A stretch of DNA of 64,000 nucleotides from Tubulanus polymorphus. Taxonomy: Eukaryota; Nemertea; Palaeonemertea; Tubulaniformes; Tubulanidae. The notes under the pieces are model-generated. The model saw nothing but the letters and a program-made list of their open reading frames with translations. It did not search any database and was not told where the DNA came from. Below are positions 1-13,000 of this stretch, piece by piece. The stretch's first letter is position 1, and every line of letters starts with the position of its first letter. A program made the translations under genes and the position numbers. The stretch is from the NCBI RefSeq assembly GCF_964204645.1, contig NC_134033.1:12650155-12714154 (forward strand), written 5' to 3'.

Positions 1-3000
1 ATTGCCTAAAATCAAACCTATTACACTGAATTATTACAAGGAATACTATAACATTTTATATGATATATTATATGATACATACAACACTGCGTAATATGAA
101 CGCTGTGTTTGTTAAACACCAGTTCAAAATATAACGGTTATCTGTCAGCAGCTGTCATTAGGAACCCGGTGATTACTGCTCTGGGAATATTAATTCAAAA
201 TGCTAATTAGATCTCGCGGGGTTGTTAATTGCCGTTTACAATGCGAAACATCGAATATTAACTATCGTTTTTGTCGTGAATCAAAACCAAATGTAATATA
301 GAGGGCTTTTAAGGGATATGTACGAACAGCCTATGAAAATTAAGTGGAAATTTATTACTGATGTGATCCGTAAGGATTGCCAGTCCGATTGCTAGTCCGA
401 TTGTTCGTACCAAAATTGAAGATTCTTCTTCAAAAATTAATCGATGTTTTGTTAAAGATTATATATAGCTGCACGGAAAACCGGGGAACGCGTACTGAGA
501 TATACGTTGTATCCTTCAGACAATCTTGATGGAACACCGCCCAGGTTTAAAAACGACAAAAATACGATAAGATCGCGCATTACGAAAGGAAAAATTAGTC
601 CGAAAGGTTTTCTTATTTTACTAAATCAGTTATCAGACTGACCATCGTCCAGCAGAAATGAACTGCGTGCGTCCGCCGTTCAGTCTGATTAATCCAAAGG
701 TTTATTTCAACCAAAAAACTGTTTCGACTTTATGCTAATAGTCATTTTCATACGAAGATACAACAGAAAAAACGGGTTTTCTGTTGATGACTATCGGAAT
801 ATAGTCGGAACGTTAGAATAAGCTTAGGCATCGTTTTTCTTTATCGTTTTGCTGGATTTAACCGTCATCCTTCGGTTTATTCTTGTAGCGTGTTAGATAT
901 TTATTTAAACCGTCGACGGAGTTTATCAAACAATCCCGAAAATCCCAAGTCAAATATGGCAAATATCAATCATATTTCATGTACCGACAGCGGGTAAACA
1001 ATCGTTTCGGCAGTTTTTTGAGTCAACACAAAATGGTCGAGAGATTTCGCACGTAATTCCAAATACACTGGTGTAATGTGGCTGTCACGTCTGACCTGAA
1101 TGCAATCCTACACTGATAAAACTACATTTTTCTTTTTATTTCAACCCGAAAGAGACTTCCTATGGTATATTGGAAATATCGGTGATTCACCTTTCGTAGA
1201 AGATTTAACCAGCTACAAGATAGGTAGTTATTATCAAACGTTGCATGGTCAATATTTTCGCAGTGAGTAAAAGTTTACGTAACTCAGTGTTTAACCACTT
1301 GTTGATCCCAGCAAAGGATTTCGTTCTGAATATGATAATCGATTTCTCCTTGATTCGGTATGATACCAAAATGTTTTTCATACGGATAGTTTTTTTAAAC
1401 AAAATCTTGGATGGTAACATTGAGGAAGCTTGAGGCTATGATCTATGAGACATTGACCTCTCGGCCCCTGGAATCGGCGATATTTTCGACCATTCATGGG
1501 TTTCAGGTGCTGTGGATGATGTTTACCAAAAATGCATATTTCATGCGTAATCGTCTTCGATTTCGCCTGGATAATATCTTCGTTTGGAACCGGAGACGTT
1601 TTTGCCATCGCTTAAGTTTCTTTAACGTTAATAAAAGTACCACCGATAACGAGGTATTATAGTTATCGAAGAAAACTAATATTGAAAATGCATATTTCAT
1701 CAGGTTTGTTTGTACAAACTCGGCTGATTGCAGACGTGCTCCCCGTCTGGCGTTCGATGCTAAGATATTCGAATATGAATATTTCATTACTTTGCATATA
1801 AGTGTTCGCACGTTCCTATACGGAAAAATCGTCAAATATGTGACATATGAAAGCGTTATTCGCTTGCGTACCGGGGCTTCGACTGTCGCGACGCACCGTG
1901 TAACTGATGATTCTGTTCGTTACATTAGAGTCTATGCTGTCGGGCAACACCATTTTTCTTCTTTTGATTGGATTAAAAACCACACACGAAGCGCATTTTG
2001 TGAGGTACGTTATTTTCGGTTATGTCATACTTTGAAATGCACACAAATCTCTCAGCGTATTTCGGGAAAAATCCTGAATTCTGGATTTTTCTACCTCATT
2101 CGTTTAGATCCTTTAAATGACCATTCATTTCGTTCTTTCCCCGATGTAGTCAAAGATAACCGAACTATTTCTTTTATTTCCCTTGTATCTACCGCCTTTT
2201 CATTAACGCGAAGGTCGTATGCTAGTTATTGGTCGGAGTCTATCAAGTAAAATCCGCTGAATTGTGGTTTCGTTGCGTCAAAGTTCTTTTTTTTCTTTTC
2301 ATCGCAGGTGAATTATTAATTAAAAAGAATCATTTCTCTTGAAATGCAACATTTCAAAATGTTATAGATATTACAAAGCGATATTAGGCAATAGGCAAAT
2401 TCGCCTACGAATTTGAAATGATAATTTTCAATCCCAAATTGTCATAATGCGCATATGTAATCGAAATGTGTCAATTAATGTTCTAATTCTATATCTGGGA
2501 TGTCAGTAGATTCGGCTTCCTTAGTTTCATTATCCAAAGTATCAGGGGATGGGAAACCTATCAACTGATGACTCGAAAATTCCTGTGGCATCTTACAGAT
2601 ACAACGGATGTGACTGCAAAGATATTCCGTGTAGGCCTGCGTCGTGTATTATAGATAATGCATTTATGTCGGAATGATAAAAGCCTGACTTTGATTCGAT
2701 GTGACGTGACTATAGATAGAATAACGGGGAACTCAAGTTTATTCTCTGTATCAGGGAACTAGAATATTTGTGTTTTCAGTTCCCGCCCACGAATACCTAA
2801 ACCACAAGCGATAATAGACTTACGTCAAACGTCAAAGGCAAGACCGGAGATTGTCTAATTCTACACTTCCGGTTAAAAAGACAGGAAATTCCTATTGATA
2901 ATAAACTATGGTACCGTAGTCATGTTTATAGTAGTTTGGAATCGTTTAATATCCTTGTTTTTAGATTGTTGATTGTACGTATCTATACTTTATCGGGAAT

Positions 3001-3984
3001 AAAAACCGATAATAAGCGTTAGATTGGTGCAAAATTAGTTTGGAATTGTTGGTAACACAATATAGGGATTACACGACAGACCATCGAAGGTTGTAAATCC
3101 CCTAATTAGCTTTACTTGTTTTATAGTAAGTCTCTTCAGCATAGGGGTTCAGTTCCTCAAAATCTGTTTAAATATAACTGGTGGATGCCACAGCGACAAC
3201 TGAAAACATTTTGGTTTCAATAAACGAGCGACCTGTCTAATGTCAATAAGTTGAAAAATCCAACAATAAGAAAGAAATCTAGGAGATAGTCTGACGTTTC
3301 GACTTTTTGAAAATGGCTCATAGATCTGAGTCACAACGTCAGACTATCTCTTTTTTTATAGTTTTTTTCTTACTGTGGGTCTTTCAACTGAACTGAAAAC
3401 ATATCACCCTCCTCCGTAGTATTTGTCCACCAGTCAACTCAGCATAAGCTTCAAAACTTGAGTTCGTACTTCGGGATCGACGTCACGTCGGTGGGTTCAT
3501 TAGCACACTTAAGATTCTATATACGCGGTTACTCGTCTTTCCTTTGGGAAAGCTGTCAACACGCACACCTGATGTCGTTCCAAAAACTCGAGTGTAACCG
3601 ATATAATATACCTTATTTACTGAAACCTACCACCTCATAATAATATACACGGCATCTGTAAAACACCACCGTTTATCGATATTTTACTTCTCATGATGAC
3701 AAGCAGTATTCCCCGTTCTCCATAGCGTTTAATGATAATGCGCATAAGAACTCGTTTGGAAGGTGTACTTATTAGGTTTTACTGCATTGTGCCGAATGTA
3801 CCTGATAAACGGGTTTCCTGTTTCCATAACCATTTTTCATTCATGGATAAAAAACAATCCGATCCGTACTCGCTCTAAATCTCATCGTGAACAGGTTGGA
3901 ATAATGTGCACTGAAATAATCAACACCTGGATTTCAAGACAGAAAAACGAATTTAGTTTCAAGACGTTACAATTTTAATATCTT
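1..3984. other. Gene-free AT-rich stretch
   Basis: No exon that I can support. The longest open frame (152 codons, + strand, 1792-2250) has no recognisable domain, no signal peptide, and no splice or composition signal that separates it from chance. Only short inverted repeats are visible (next entry). Confidence 0.6.
3283..3350. repeat. 16-bp perfect inverted repeat (small hairpin)
   Basis: GAGATAGTCTGACGTT at 3283-3298 is repeated in inverse orientation at 3335-3350 with a 36-nt spacer and is followed by a run of eight T. It may be a tiny MITE or a structured transcript end; no neighbouring gene explains it. Confidence 0.6.
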
Positions 3985-4075
3985 CCCTCGGTAGCTCAGT
4001 TGGTAGAGCGGAGGACTGTAGTGGCATCTGCATAGCTGACTTCCTTAGGTCGCTGGTTCAAATCCAGTCCGAGGG
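3985..4075 (+). tRNA. tRNA-Tyr (GTA) with a 19-nt intron
   Basis: It folds as a full cloverleaf: acceptor CCCTCGG pairs with CCGAGGG, A box TAGCTCAGTTGG, anticodon stem GAGGA/TCCTT, anticodon GTA at 4018-4020, B box GGTTCAAATCC. A 19-nt intron (4022-4040) follows position 37, where eukaryotic tRNA-Tyr genes carry theirs. A T-run at 4087-4090 can serve as Pol III terminator. One oddity is that the base after the acceptor stem (discriminator) reads C, while eukaryotic tRNA-Tyr normally has A, so function should not be assumed. Decayed copies of the same tRNA occur at 20.5, 28.7 and 35.4 kb. Confidence 0.93.
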
Positions 4076-6310
4076 CGAAATTCTTATTTTCCATGCATAA
4101 AATCCGTTTAACACAAACTACATTGTCGGGTATCCATAGATAATTGGCTCAAAAACCTAGAAAGGATAGTGGATTTTTTTGGCCAGGATATCGTAGACAC
4201 AAATGAGTCGGTGCTTAGTACCGTAGTTAATGACAGCATCCTCGGATAACCTAATTCAAATAATTGGGATTCAAAACTACAAATTGGTTGCTAGATTGGT
4301 TGCACTACCGAAATGCACCCTCATTATTTACCATCAAAGAAGGCCAGGCCTAGATGTACAGAGAGCCTGTTAGTTTAGATATTTAGTGTCTTTTCTGATG
4401 TAGGTACTTGAAGTACCTCTCATATATCACTTAAGGGGGGTGCCGCTATACTACAACGTAAGTCCTACTTTATGTCCCGGTTTTGTCTAAAAGTTTTTAT
4501 AAAATGATTTTTTTCTCTTTTTCTTGAAAATACTAGTGCGTTCTGTATCCATCTTTCTGGGCACTTTTACTTGTTCTAATTTCATTGCGGCGTGGATAGC
4601 TTAAACTGTTTTTGCTCTTAACATTAACCGTGCAACTAAATCCCTAACTAAGTTATTGCGCGATATTTCCTAAACTTACGATTGTTGCACTAAAACCAAC
4701 GAAAATAATCTTACATTATTCAAGGACGATTGAAGGCTAATTTGCTACAAGCATTGCTTACTATCCTCAGTGCATCATTGCATGTATGTTTGCAGAGTCA
4801 AAGATATTGTCTCCTCACTGCGCTGATCACTGAGGAATTATTCGCATTCTCGCAGTTACGACTGATAACGGTTTGTGTGCGCCGGGATTAAATTTGTAAA
4901 TGTACAACTGCACTCGTCTTGCATTCGCAATAGTATTTTTTCTTGCGTGAGATGAAAAACCGCCTTGTCTCAACGAACGACTCGATGATAGAGCGATAAA
5001 TTAAAAGCTTTTATCGGTGAATTTCGCGTCGAATTGATGACACACAGGGCCCAATAAAGAGACGGAGAGAATCGACTGAAATTTTTGACTAGTGAGAGGC
5101 CTTACATTAAAATACATTTGCGGTTTTTAAATCTTCTTTTGGGTTGAAGACACAAACTATTGGTAATAGACTTATTTCTACTCCGGAAAGCAAGGAGTAT
5201 CTTATACAGATATCATCATTTGTTTAAATGCCAATTCCGCAGTTCCGGATTAAGATCTGACTTGAAAACCTGAAATTGATTAAATTGAATCGTTTGAAAA
5301 TAAACTTATTTCATCCCCAGAATCAGAATAGGATTCATTCCGTAGAGATGTTTATTCCAGTCGAAGTTGGCCCAACGCAGTTCTCCCGGCTTTGAAAACC
5401 TGAGCAATCGAATTTCGTCGATTTAATTCTCAGGTTTAGATTTCGAATTTATTGCTCCAGGAATTATAAAAACAATTTCAGTACAGGATAGAAGAAAATA
5501 AACAGCCAAGTTTACAGTTTTGTTACGGTTATTCCAGATTTTATGAAATTCATCAATATATACGCAATTAAGCGTGCACAACGATGAATACATGAGACTG
5601 TCTGCCTTTTTTTATAAATACTACAGCTTCCCTAAGATGTTTGGGTTTTGTGATGTAAAAAGATTCACAAATGTTCTTAATTCGGGGAGAGTTACCAGGT
5701 GTTGCGTCGTCTAAGAAAAAAGTGTAAGAAAAAGTATTAAAAGTGGTATTAATCGCCGTTTCTCTGAATCATAGATGCAATTCTAGTGGCAATCGGTTCT
5801 TTTAGTGCGAGGAACCTCTTCAATAGGAATGCACATACAAATAATTGTATGTGCTATAAATTTTGCTGCCGTTAAGCACTACCAATCAGAGGTTGTGCTT
5901 TTAACTGAAATATCGCATATGCATGACACGAGTGGACGACGGAGATCTATAAATCCATGTGTTTTTTTTATCGTTCTGTAGTCAATCATCGGCAAACGAC
6001 AAGAGCCACTTCACCGTCACTGACTGAATCAGATTCACGTTCACTCGTAGCGAATAATGTCCGACGGTAAGAACGAACGAACCCCGCGCTAGCAATCGCT
6101 CTTTATACACATTTGAATAGCAACATTTGCCGTATGGTTCAGCGGCCTGAATGGTCGTGTATTCCTAGTGCGTCTCACCACAACCACTCAACCACAAAAT
6201 GAGGATTGGCAACACAAAGCCTGCGGATGGTGGTAGATTTTCTTGGTCGATGGTTTTCCTCCGGTCCCTCTCCGATAAGAGGGTATTAGGCGAAACCTCG
6301 AACATCGCCG
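4076..6310. other. Gene-free stretch
   Basis: Both strands show only short interrupted frames. I see no domain, RNA gene or repeat array here. Confidence 0.6.
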
Positions 6311-6516
6311 GAACAAATTCCACAGTTTCTGAGTTAAGATTTCACTCGGAGCTTACTCATTGAAAATGAAATAACCCAGAGTTAACTCACAACACAGGTA
6401 CTGGAGTCCTGGGCCCAGTTCCACAGTTCTGTGTTAAGATTTGACTCAGAGTTAACTCATTGAAAATTAACTAATTTCAACTCAGAGTTCACCCTAACTC
6501 ACAACTATGGAACTGG
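6311..6516. mobile_element. MITE-like inverted repeat, one and a half copies
   Basis: 6411-6516 starts GGGCCCAGTTCCACAG and ends with the inverse (ACTATGGAACTGG), with internal GAGTTAACTC motifs. A decayed partial copy of the same sequence (ATTCCACAGTTTCTGAGTTAAG) lies directly upstream at 6311-6408. It is non-coding. Confidence 0.55.
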
Positions 6517-6648
6517 ATGCTGAGTGATAAGTGATCGAATGTAAAATCATATATGGTGAAATCTCTTCAAATAAAATCTTAACTCTTCAAATTTCTCCTT
6601 TAACAGCTTTGAATCTTGAATTTCTTTTCTTTATCCTCCGCCACGCAG

Positions 6649-6810
6649 CTATAGCTTTGACGATATCGCGGAACGATTATGCGGCGTCTTTGCATCAGCC
6701 CGTTCCGTCGACGGTCAGGATCGAGCGAACTAACCACGTGGATAAAGACTCTGTTTTGTACCGTGCCGAAGGACCATTCAGCGGTATTACGATCAACAAA
6801 CGTGTCCAAA
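6649..6810 (+). CDS. Possible orphan exon, unknown protein
   Basis: The frame is open between a CGCAG acceptor and a GTGAGT donor (phase 2 in, phase 1 out) and has coding-like composition. It reads as about 54 residues, including the stretch DKDSVLYRAEGPFSG. I do not recognise the domain and could not place a partner exon on either side. It may be a 5' exon of the FAMeT-type gene at 8.3-9.7 kb or a relic. Confidence 0.3.
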
Positions 6811-7176
6811 GTGAGTATCGATCGCCCGTAGTGTCTAGAACTTTTAGGTGCTCCCTATTAGCTATAGAAGAGATGATTAGAAGATGATTGATGAAATTGT
6901 CTTACCGGGCCCGCTCCCCGGGGAGCGCATCTGCGAAGTAAAACCCCAATACTACGATGAAAACCTTTATAGGTTTTTAGCTTTTCGACTCGATTCTATA
7001 CGAATCATTTTCAAAACTGGCTCATATAGATTTCGATTGAAATGTACCCCAAACAACTATTTTTTCTTCATGATTGTGTGTTGTTTCGACGGAAACTGAT
7101 GTCGGGCCTAACGCAGACGACGCAGGGAAACGCGGAAACACGAAACAGAACAAGTTTCCGAGCGTTTCCCCGGTAG

Positions 7177-7370
7177 TAATGGGGGAAGTGTTTTTTCATA
7201 CCAGAGGTCGAAAGGTCGAGCTCATTTATTATATAATTTTTTTAATTAAAATTGATTGAAAGGTTGAGTGAGTAAAAAATAATAAATTCGAGCGTGTGAG
7301 AATTTTTATTTTTTATTTTTTATAAGCTCGACCTTTCGACCTCTGGTATGAAAAAACACTTCCCCCATTA
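7177..7370. mobile_element. Foldback element with perfect 46-bp arms
   Basis: The arms at 7177-7222 and 7325-7370 are exact inverse complements (left arm begins TAATGGGGGAAGTG, inner end AAGGTCGAGCT) around a 102-nt AT-rich loop. Perfect arms point to a very recent insertion or recent conversion between arms. There is no coding potential. Confidence 0.85.
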
Positions 7371-8279
7371 TTCCTGGTTCGGACGTGTGGGTTTACGAGA
7401 AACACGTTTTCGGTAATAACAACGTGCTCAACAAATTGATTCCCTGTTTCTCTGCGCCGTGTGCAAAACCAACTGCGCGTTTCGGACGAATCGGGTACAT
7501 CGGTCAAAATACTTGTATTAAAAATTGTATCAACGTCAAAAATGTCCGCGGTATTTCATATGAAATAATCGGCTTGTCGATGTAATGAAAACCAGAGCAC
7601 GAGTGAAGAGAGACACTAAGTGCGTATATAATGTAAATACGGGTAGGATTGACTTTCAAGCGCCGGATGCAATTAGTTAAAAGCGTTTCGGTCATCCATC
7701 ACGATCGTGTCAACCCCGACGCAGATTTCGTCTGATCTAATATCGTTAAATCATCAACTAATAATGCCGATCTACGGCCCCGCCTGCCAGGGCTGAATTC
7801 TATCAACCACAAAACAACTGGGATCATCTTAGAGAAGACCAATCTCCGACTCCACTTACCAGGGCTGGAATCGACTACGTAGACTGGTCGCCGGTCTCTA
7901 TTTTCAAATCGATTTTATATTCTGACTGATGTGATGCATGTTGGTGCAAAATTCCAAAAGAAACCAGTCTAAAACTTATGAGACCGATCCATCCAAAGCG
8001 TCAACCGCTAAGGAGGCCGGATTCATCCAACCAAATAAACTTGTGATAAAATTGTCGTTATTCTTTTCTAATTTGTTTTTGATTAAAGGTTTACAGAAGA
8101 AACATAACGTTCCAGATGTAGTTCTAGACTTCACGTGTTTTATACTGAAAAATTCCGATTTCAACAAACAAATCAAGGTATAATTATAGGCTTCAGTTCC
8201 AGGCATACGTAGAACGTAAAGTTTCAAAATAAATTGGCAGTCGTTATCAAAATGAAATTCTTAATAAAAGCTCATTCAG

Positions 8280-9655
8280 GCTTTCGGAAAAATTTCATAA
8301 TAGAATAGTTTTGTACGTTTTGAAGGAACGACGCCAGTTGTGTTTTTGGTTTGAAAATGGAACGCTGTACAGCGAAAAGAACGAAAAGGCGAACCGGTTT
8401 TTAGTCGAGTTACTAGATCCGGAAACTTTCCCGCAAGGTAAAACCGACATTTTTAGATTCTAGGGAGCTTTTCTAAATTATCAATTGTATGTATCATTAG
8501 TAGACATGACAGATATTCCAAGTAGGGATTCTTAAAAGCGTGTCGTATCGAAGCTTGATGATATTACTTCTAGAAGTCCTCCGTGTTCGGGGGCCAATGA
8601 AAAAATGTATTATATACGTTCATAACGTTCCTACGGTAACTTAGGTTCTATTCAAAAAACTAATTCCGCATTTTCCAGATGTTGTCCTATTCATAAAGAA
8701 AGCTGTGCTGCTCATGCGCGGATATTCAACAGTGCGTTGTTTAGATATAAGTTTCGACAGGACGGGTGACGTGCGCACGCAAGACGCCGCCACCGACGAG
8801 ACGTATCGGATTTGTCTGGCTTCGACCTTGACCGAATGTCCGGAACAGACGATCGACGAATCGGATGAGGAAGAAGAACGCGAAGCTATTCGTTAGTAAA
8901 ATGAATTTTTTGAAATTAACTTTTTAAAAGAAATGCCAGATTCCGAAATCTTAATAAGCAGTACATCTTTCAAACAGTGCTGTTTGCAAAAGTCGTAGTC
9001 CTAGTTTCACAGAAATCATTAAACTGACGCTATTAAATGAAAAGGAACAATCTCGAATTTGGTTCCACTTGTTTTGGAAAGTTTAAATAGAATCGTTGGT
9101 GAACGATAAATAATCAAATTTTGTTATTAAAACTGACCTTTCTTTTCCATTAAAAATGATTGATGCTTACAATTTTATTACATAATCTCTATAGGGAATT
9201 ACGTCACGGTTTTGACGCCTGACAAGTACGATTACCAATTCGTACCCGAAGTCCCCGTCACCGACAAACGGTTCATTACGTTCCGCGTGAAAGCAGCCGC
9301 AAACGCCCACATCTGCCTGTCCGCGATTTACGGTAACCTTCAACAGAAAACCGTCGAAGTCACCATCGGCGGTAAAAACAACAGCCGGTCGTGGATCACG
9401 GAAAATGCCGAAGGCGCCAAACGTTGCGAGTCGGTGACGAAAAACGTCCTCTCCGATTCGGAATTTCGAAATTTCTGGATCAGTTGGAAAGACGGTCTCG
9501 TTGAAGTGGGTGAAGGTAACCTGAGAGGTCGCGGTAGATTCATGTACTGGAGTATACCAGAGAAGAAGCAATTTCACGTGAATTGTATGGCAGTATCTAG
9601 CGATAAAACCGGTGCCGCGGAATGGGAGTTTGTCGACATTATATGCAAGTGTTGA
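8280..9655 (+). CDS. FAMeT (Methyltransf_FA)-domain protein, 3' exons
   Basis: Three exons fit in phase: about 8280-8437, 8679-8891 (donor GTTAGT) and 9195-9655 with stop TGA. The last exon carries a complete domain of the type named after crustacean farnesoic acid O-methyltransferase: NYVTVLTPDKYDYQF at the start, FITFRVKAAANAHICLSA, then the closing WEFVDIICKC. Despite the name, animal proteins with this domain are not proven methyltransferases and often occur as beta-sandwich modules. The middle exon ends in an acidic run (DESDEEEERE). The first exon includes ERRQLCFWFENGTLYSEKN. The 5' end is unresolved: an open stretch with a splice donor at 8090-8179 (includes VPDVVLDFTCFILKNSDF) is a candidate upstream exon, but its phase does not match the 8280 acceptor. 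The exact first-exon start is uncertain. Confidence 0.7.
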
Positions 9656-10016
9656 CAGTCATTATTTCAATCCGCTAAATTTAGCACTTCTATAAACAGA
9701 TACGTAACGTATTCTCATGCGATCAGATTTAAACCCGCTATATACGAATTTGAAAATTCGATAAGAAGTTTATTTCATTAAGAAATATAATCAATAAATT
9801 GAAAGGCAGTTTCGCCAGGTGTGAAGAAATAGCTAGAATGAGGGGCATTTGAAATATGGGAACAAGGTATTTGACAATTGAGTGAGTAGGTAATGATAAG
9901 TGTTTCTATGAGATATACAGCATACTTTGAAACAAAATCTCCTGGGAAACCTGCGGAAAATCGTATTCAACTTGTATGATATTAAAGCGTTTACTCTGAA
10001 TGTAACGAGTGCGTTT

Positions 10017-13000
10017 ATGTCGTTAACAGATCCGGGCAAATCAAAAGCGGAACGTAGGGCGAAGGCTCGTGCGTCGCTGTTGTGGCTGGCGAAGAAACAG
10101 CGTATGTTGAACGTATTAGAGGATGCCTACCCGGACAGCGTATCAACTTCCGACCTTTTGAGGTATTTCATTACTTTCTGCAGTTCAAAATTCCCTGTTT
10201 TTTAGAAAACAAGGAATCATGACCCTAAAACTGTGTATTGAAACTCGGCGCTCAAAGGAGCTGTATATCGTCTGGGGTAAAGAAGCTCGCCAGACAGAAG
10301 CTGATACCCGTAGTTCTAATATGCGTTACGCTAACAGGGCCCGGTTTTATAGACTGGTCACCGGGGTTGACTTAATTGAAAATGAATTTAATGAGCCCAC
10401 AGGTTAAAGATATAAAGTCTATAAAGCCAGCCCCTGTATTCTGGACAAATGCTGGGTCTATAAAAACTCTTCAATTCAAAGAATATAAAGAAACACCGTC
10501 AAATTACTTTGCGATCTTATTTTGCAAATACAAATACAAATACATCACAAATAATACATTGGTAAATTTTACTGATATTGTGTTTATTAATCTTACATAC
10601 TGACCGAGCGGAAATTCACCAGGTAATTCCAAAACAAAAACACGGCTGATTTTTTTTGCTGAGAGATTTTCTTTTTTTGTTACAAATAAATAACTCTTCA
10701 GGTTGCTAAGGTAGATAGCATGCGGCGGTATTTACTTCTGATTTTATCTATAATCCAAACTTTCTCCACCCGCGGGTAGGTGCGCTAATGATCACGACGA
10801 TGGTCTGAGAAATGAATAACAAAAGAACATTTTAAATTGATTTTAAAAGTCGTACCCGAGTTGAAGAAGAGCCACGACATTTCGTTACTGGTTTTATTTG
10901 GGCAAGACGAAATCGAGCGAATAAGATTGTTCGACTTGAAGAAAGTTCTCGTGTGTTTTTGGGATATTTTGCATGTTTCTTTCGGATTCGGCATTAAAGC
11001 TTTCTTTCGATTGCGGAGTCATTTTTGACCTCAACTCCATCAACGCCTCGCACCATTTCCCCCTTCGATCATTCGAAGAATTCCATAGTATCTAATCAAC
11101 ATTTTTCATATCACATTTGCATATTACATTACATTTTGCTAAATACGTAATTCTGCCCAGGTATTGATCAGATTCCCATTTAACCATCTCTGTATATCGA
11201 CTTCAACTCAAACGATCAACCTATCGAAATTTCAGGATAGCTAAGATCAAGTTGTCGGACATGATGTCCGCCGTGGTTCTGCTGAAAGATATGCAAAACA
11301 AAAACCTTATCAAAGAGGTGTCGAAAGGAGCCTGGATGCGCATGCCTGGTGGTCGCATCGGCGCACAAAACATGGCGGATAGTCGCGGCCAACAACATGG
11401 AAAGTATAACCCACAAACTGTAAACAGGTTTAATGTGTAGGATCGTTCATATTGGTGATTCAAAATGTTTTATCGTTTTATTGTGTAGAGGTGAAAATGG
11501 TAACTAACATGCCGATACTGACCGGACGCGAACAGCCCAGGATAGCTGTAATCACTGCAATGTACTGCGAAAAACTGGCCGTCGACACGATGCTCTCCGA
11601 CAAAGTTACGTACGTGCGTTACATAAAACAGGGTAAGTTCCGTTCCAACTATCATCCAGAACTCGCCCGCCGATAGATTCCGTGCCACCAGCTTTAAACC
11701 GCTAGATGCATGCAGGACATCTTCTCTCCTTCATAAAACATTATATTAGGCAAATCTCGTCGCATGGTAAATTTAGATTGATCTCGAAGCACGATTTGTA
11801 TTCATCATTTGTTTTAAGTTTTAATACGAGAAATTATGGATAAGTCATACTTTGATCTGCGATGAAAGCCGCTATCTTTGTCCGAATGCAGACTTATAGC
11901 GAACCTGGTGGTACTCGCTTGCCATGAGTAGAATCCTCGTCACAGACGAACGTAGTCCTAGTTCCTCGATCACTAGAGAAGCACGTCCAATCATGCAGTG
12001 AGTTCCCGGGATGGATGCCTCCTGCACGCCCAATCATACAGTGAGTTCCCGGGATGGATGCCCCCTGCACGCCCAATCATACAGTGAGTTCCCGGGATGG
12101 ATGCCTCCTGCACACCCAATCATACAGTGAGTCCCCGGGATGGATGCCCCCTGCACCCCCAATCATATAGTGAGTCCCCGGGATGGATGCCTATTGGGGC
12201 TTAACGATAAACCGAGAAAGTGAATTTCGTTCGCGTTTGAGGACGTAGTTTCTAAATTTGATATTTCGCAGGTGATTCATCGGTTTACACGCTCGGTAAA
12301 ATCGGAAAACATCAAGTCATTTCGACGAAACTATCGCGAGTTGGAGGCAACGCCGCGGCCAATATATCAGCAGAAAACGCCATCACAAGACTTCTAGGTA
12401 TGGCATCTAAAATTATGTTTTTTTAATGATCGGGCGCTGAAACACCCTATCCCACCAGATGGCGTGACGAGCACTCGGTCTTCCGTCGTCAAGGTGTATT
12501 CATTTTCCATCAATTTTGAACTGAAATATTTTTGGTTCGCGAATCCATACAATCACGACTTGACCCACCAAATACACATTGAATTCATTTTTCTGCTCAG
12601 TTCGTTTCTGGGTGTATTCATAAGAGGTTGTCCATTCGATTTTTACTGTGATGTAGAAGAAATTGAACGCGGGAGACCCGAATAACTATTAGTGAACCTG
12701 GCGGATCTTCACTTGCCATAAGTGGAATCCTCGATTGCCACAGTAGCGTTTGAGGTGCTTATTTTAAGTACTATTTGACCGTATACAGTATACATGTATA
12801 ATTCTAGGTACATTCAACCGTGTTGATCACGTGATATTGGTCGGTGTGGCCGGTGGGGTTCCGAACTTTACCGATTATTTCCGTCACGTTCGGCTCGGTG
12901 ATGTCGTCGTGTCGGTTCCGGATCGAGGTTCGTCCGACTCGCTGTACACGTATTGCGAAAAGATGGAATTCAACGATCTGGGGCAGGTGAGCTTCTCGAC

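Noticed and set aside
1792..2250. 152-codon open frame on + strand
   Set aside because: No domain, signal peptide, repeat or splice context; composition equals the surrounding non-coding DNA.
9167..9577. 136-codon minus-strand frame
   Set aside because: Antisense shadow of the FAMeT-domain exon.
10837..11028. Possible exon with GQDEIERIRLFDLKKVL
   Set aside because: No acceptor/donor pair fits the phase of the WH-PNP exons on each side; left as intron.
11982..12196. CRISPR-like regular repeats
   Set aside because: The 43-bp units adjoin without spacers, in an animal intron; it is a minisatellite.
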